Positions 63,895-64,000 of a stretch of 64,000 bases of DNA are shown in pieces (position 1 is the first letter of the stretch; each line of letters begins with the position of its first letter). Position numbers and translations under genes: made by a program. Below the pieces are notes generated by a model. The model did no database searches and was not told the DNA's origin. It was given only the letters and a program-made list of their open reading frames with translations. The stretch is from Parabacteroides sp. An277 (GTDB taxonomy: Bacteria; Bacteroidota; Bacteroidia; Bacteroidales; Tannerellaceae). Location: positions 1 to 64,000 of the forward strand of contig NZ_NFJB01000019.1 of assembly GCF_002159645.1 (NCBI RefSeq), written 5' to 3'.

Positions 63895-64000
63895 TTATTT
63901 TTCGTTTCTTTTGACGAACGGCATGATGCGGATGCCGATTTCTTGAATACCGGGTAGGACGCTGTCGCGCATTCCTTGCCGGAAACTGAAAGTGTACTGC
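63895..64000 (-). CDS. 3' end of a gene that runs off the window
   Basis: On the minus strand the last 34 codons before a TAA (complement of 63895-63897) read QYTFSFRQGMRDSVLPGIQE and continue IGIRIMPFVKRNEK. The composition looks coding and the frame is open to the window edge. Too little is present to name a family. It converges on the porin gene. Confidence 0.6.
   Translation of the reverse strand, partial: QYTFSFRQGMRDSVLPGIQEIGIRIMPFVKRNEK

Overview
The window comes from a Bacteroidales chromosome, most like Parabacteroides or Bacteroides; the genus is an inference. The support is two SusC/SusD pairs, promoters of the Bacteroidetes form (TTG, about 19-20 bases, TAnnTTTG), a Ser-type sulfatase, a rubredoxin-first rubrerythrin and KdsB (a Gram-negative outer membrane). 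No ribosomal RNA is present.

Layout. 1-4.9 kb: a SusC/SusD pair. 4.9-7.4 kb: a gene behind a six-copy 42-base hairpin repeat, a large palindrome and a vapD gene broken by an amber codon. 7.4-19.7 kb: housekeeping genes in one direction (hpt, adk, obgE, pgeF, a B3/4 protein, a small winged-helix protein, a coiled-coil protein, zapA, rny), then kdsB on the other strand, the NAD(P)HX repair enzyme, the SRP RNA with tRNA-Thr(TGT), a flavoprotein, a lipoprotein and a conserved hypothetical gene.

19.7-38.2 kb: an AT-rich integrated element of about 18.4 kb. It lies between two complete copies of tRNA-Thr(CGT) that form a 94-base direct repeat. It carries a tyrosine integrase beside 12-base GTTTAAACC repeats, a helicase-like protein with two unknown partners, a winged-helix Rep-like gene, a RadC-like JAB protein and a cargo operon. 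The cargo starts with a non-coding segment predicted to be a highly structured RNA with two mutually exclusive folds. An AbiGi-like protein, a Ser/Thr kinase with a zinc ribbon, a TerY-like vWA protein, a PP2C phosphatase and a zinc-ribbon/BspA-type leucine-rich repeat protein follow. Then come a degenerate penicillin-binding-protein-like lipoprotein, small proteins, a sirtuin with an extra C-terminal domain and two lipoproteins. I see no relaxase or conjugation genes. The kinase/vWA/phosphatase set resembles the TerY-P triad; with AbiGi and the sirtuin it suggests a defence or stress-signalling island. The RNA plus this operon is my best candidate for an undescribed system.

38.2-64 kb: an inverted 130-base copy of part of relA sits between the element and relA itself. 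Then come a DUF4301 gene, about 1 kb of palindromic non-coding DNA, a sulfatase, a GH13 amylase, prs, hemW, a zeta-toxin-like pair, a ROK regulator with an AGE-family epimerase and a MATE transporter, and queA on the other strand. A second SusC/SusD pair follows, whose promoter lies between 18-base inverted repeats (a candidate invertible promoter) downstream of four phased 21-base palindromes. The window ends with an HU/DUF4469-like protein, rubrerythrin, an outer-membrane porin and the 3' end of a gene that runs off the window.
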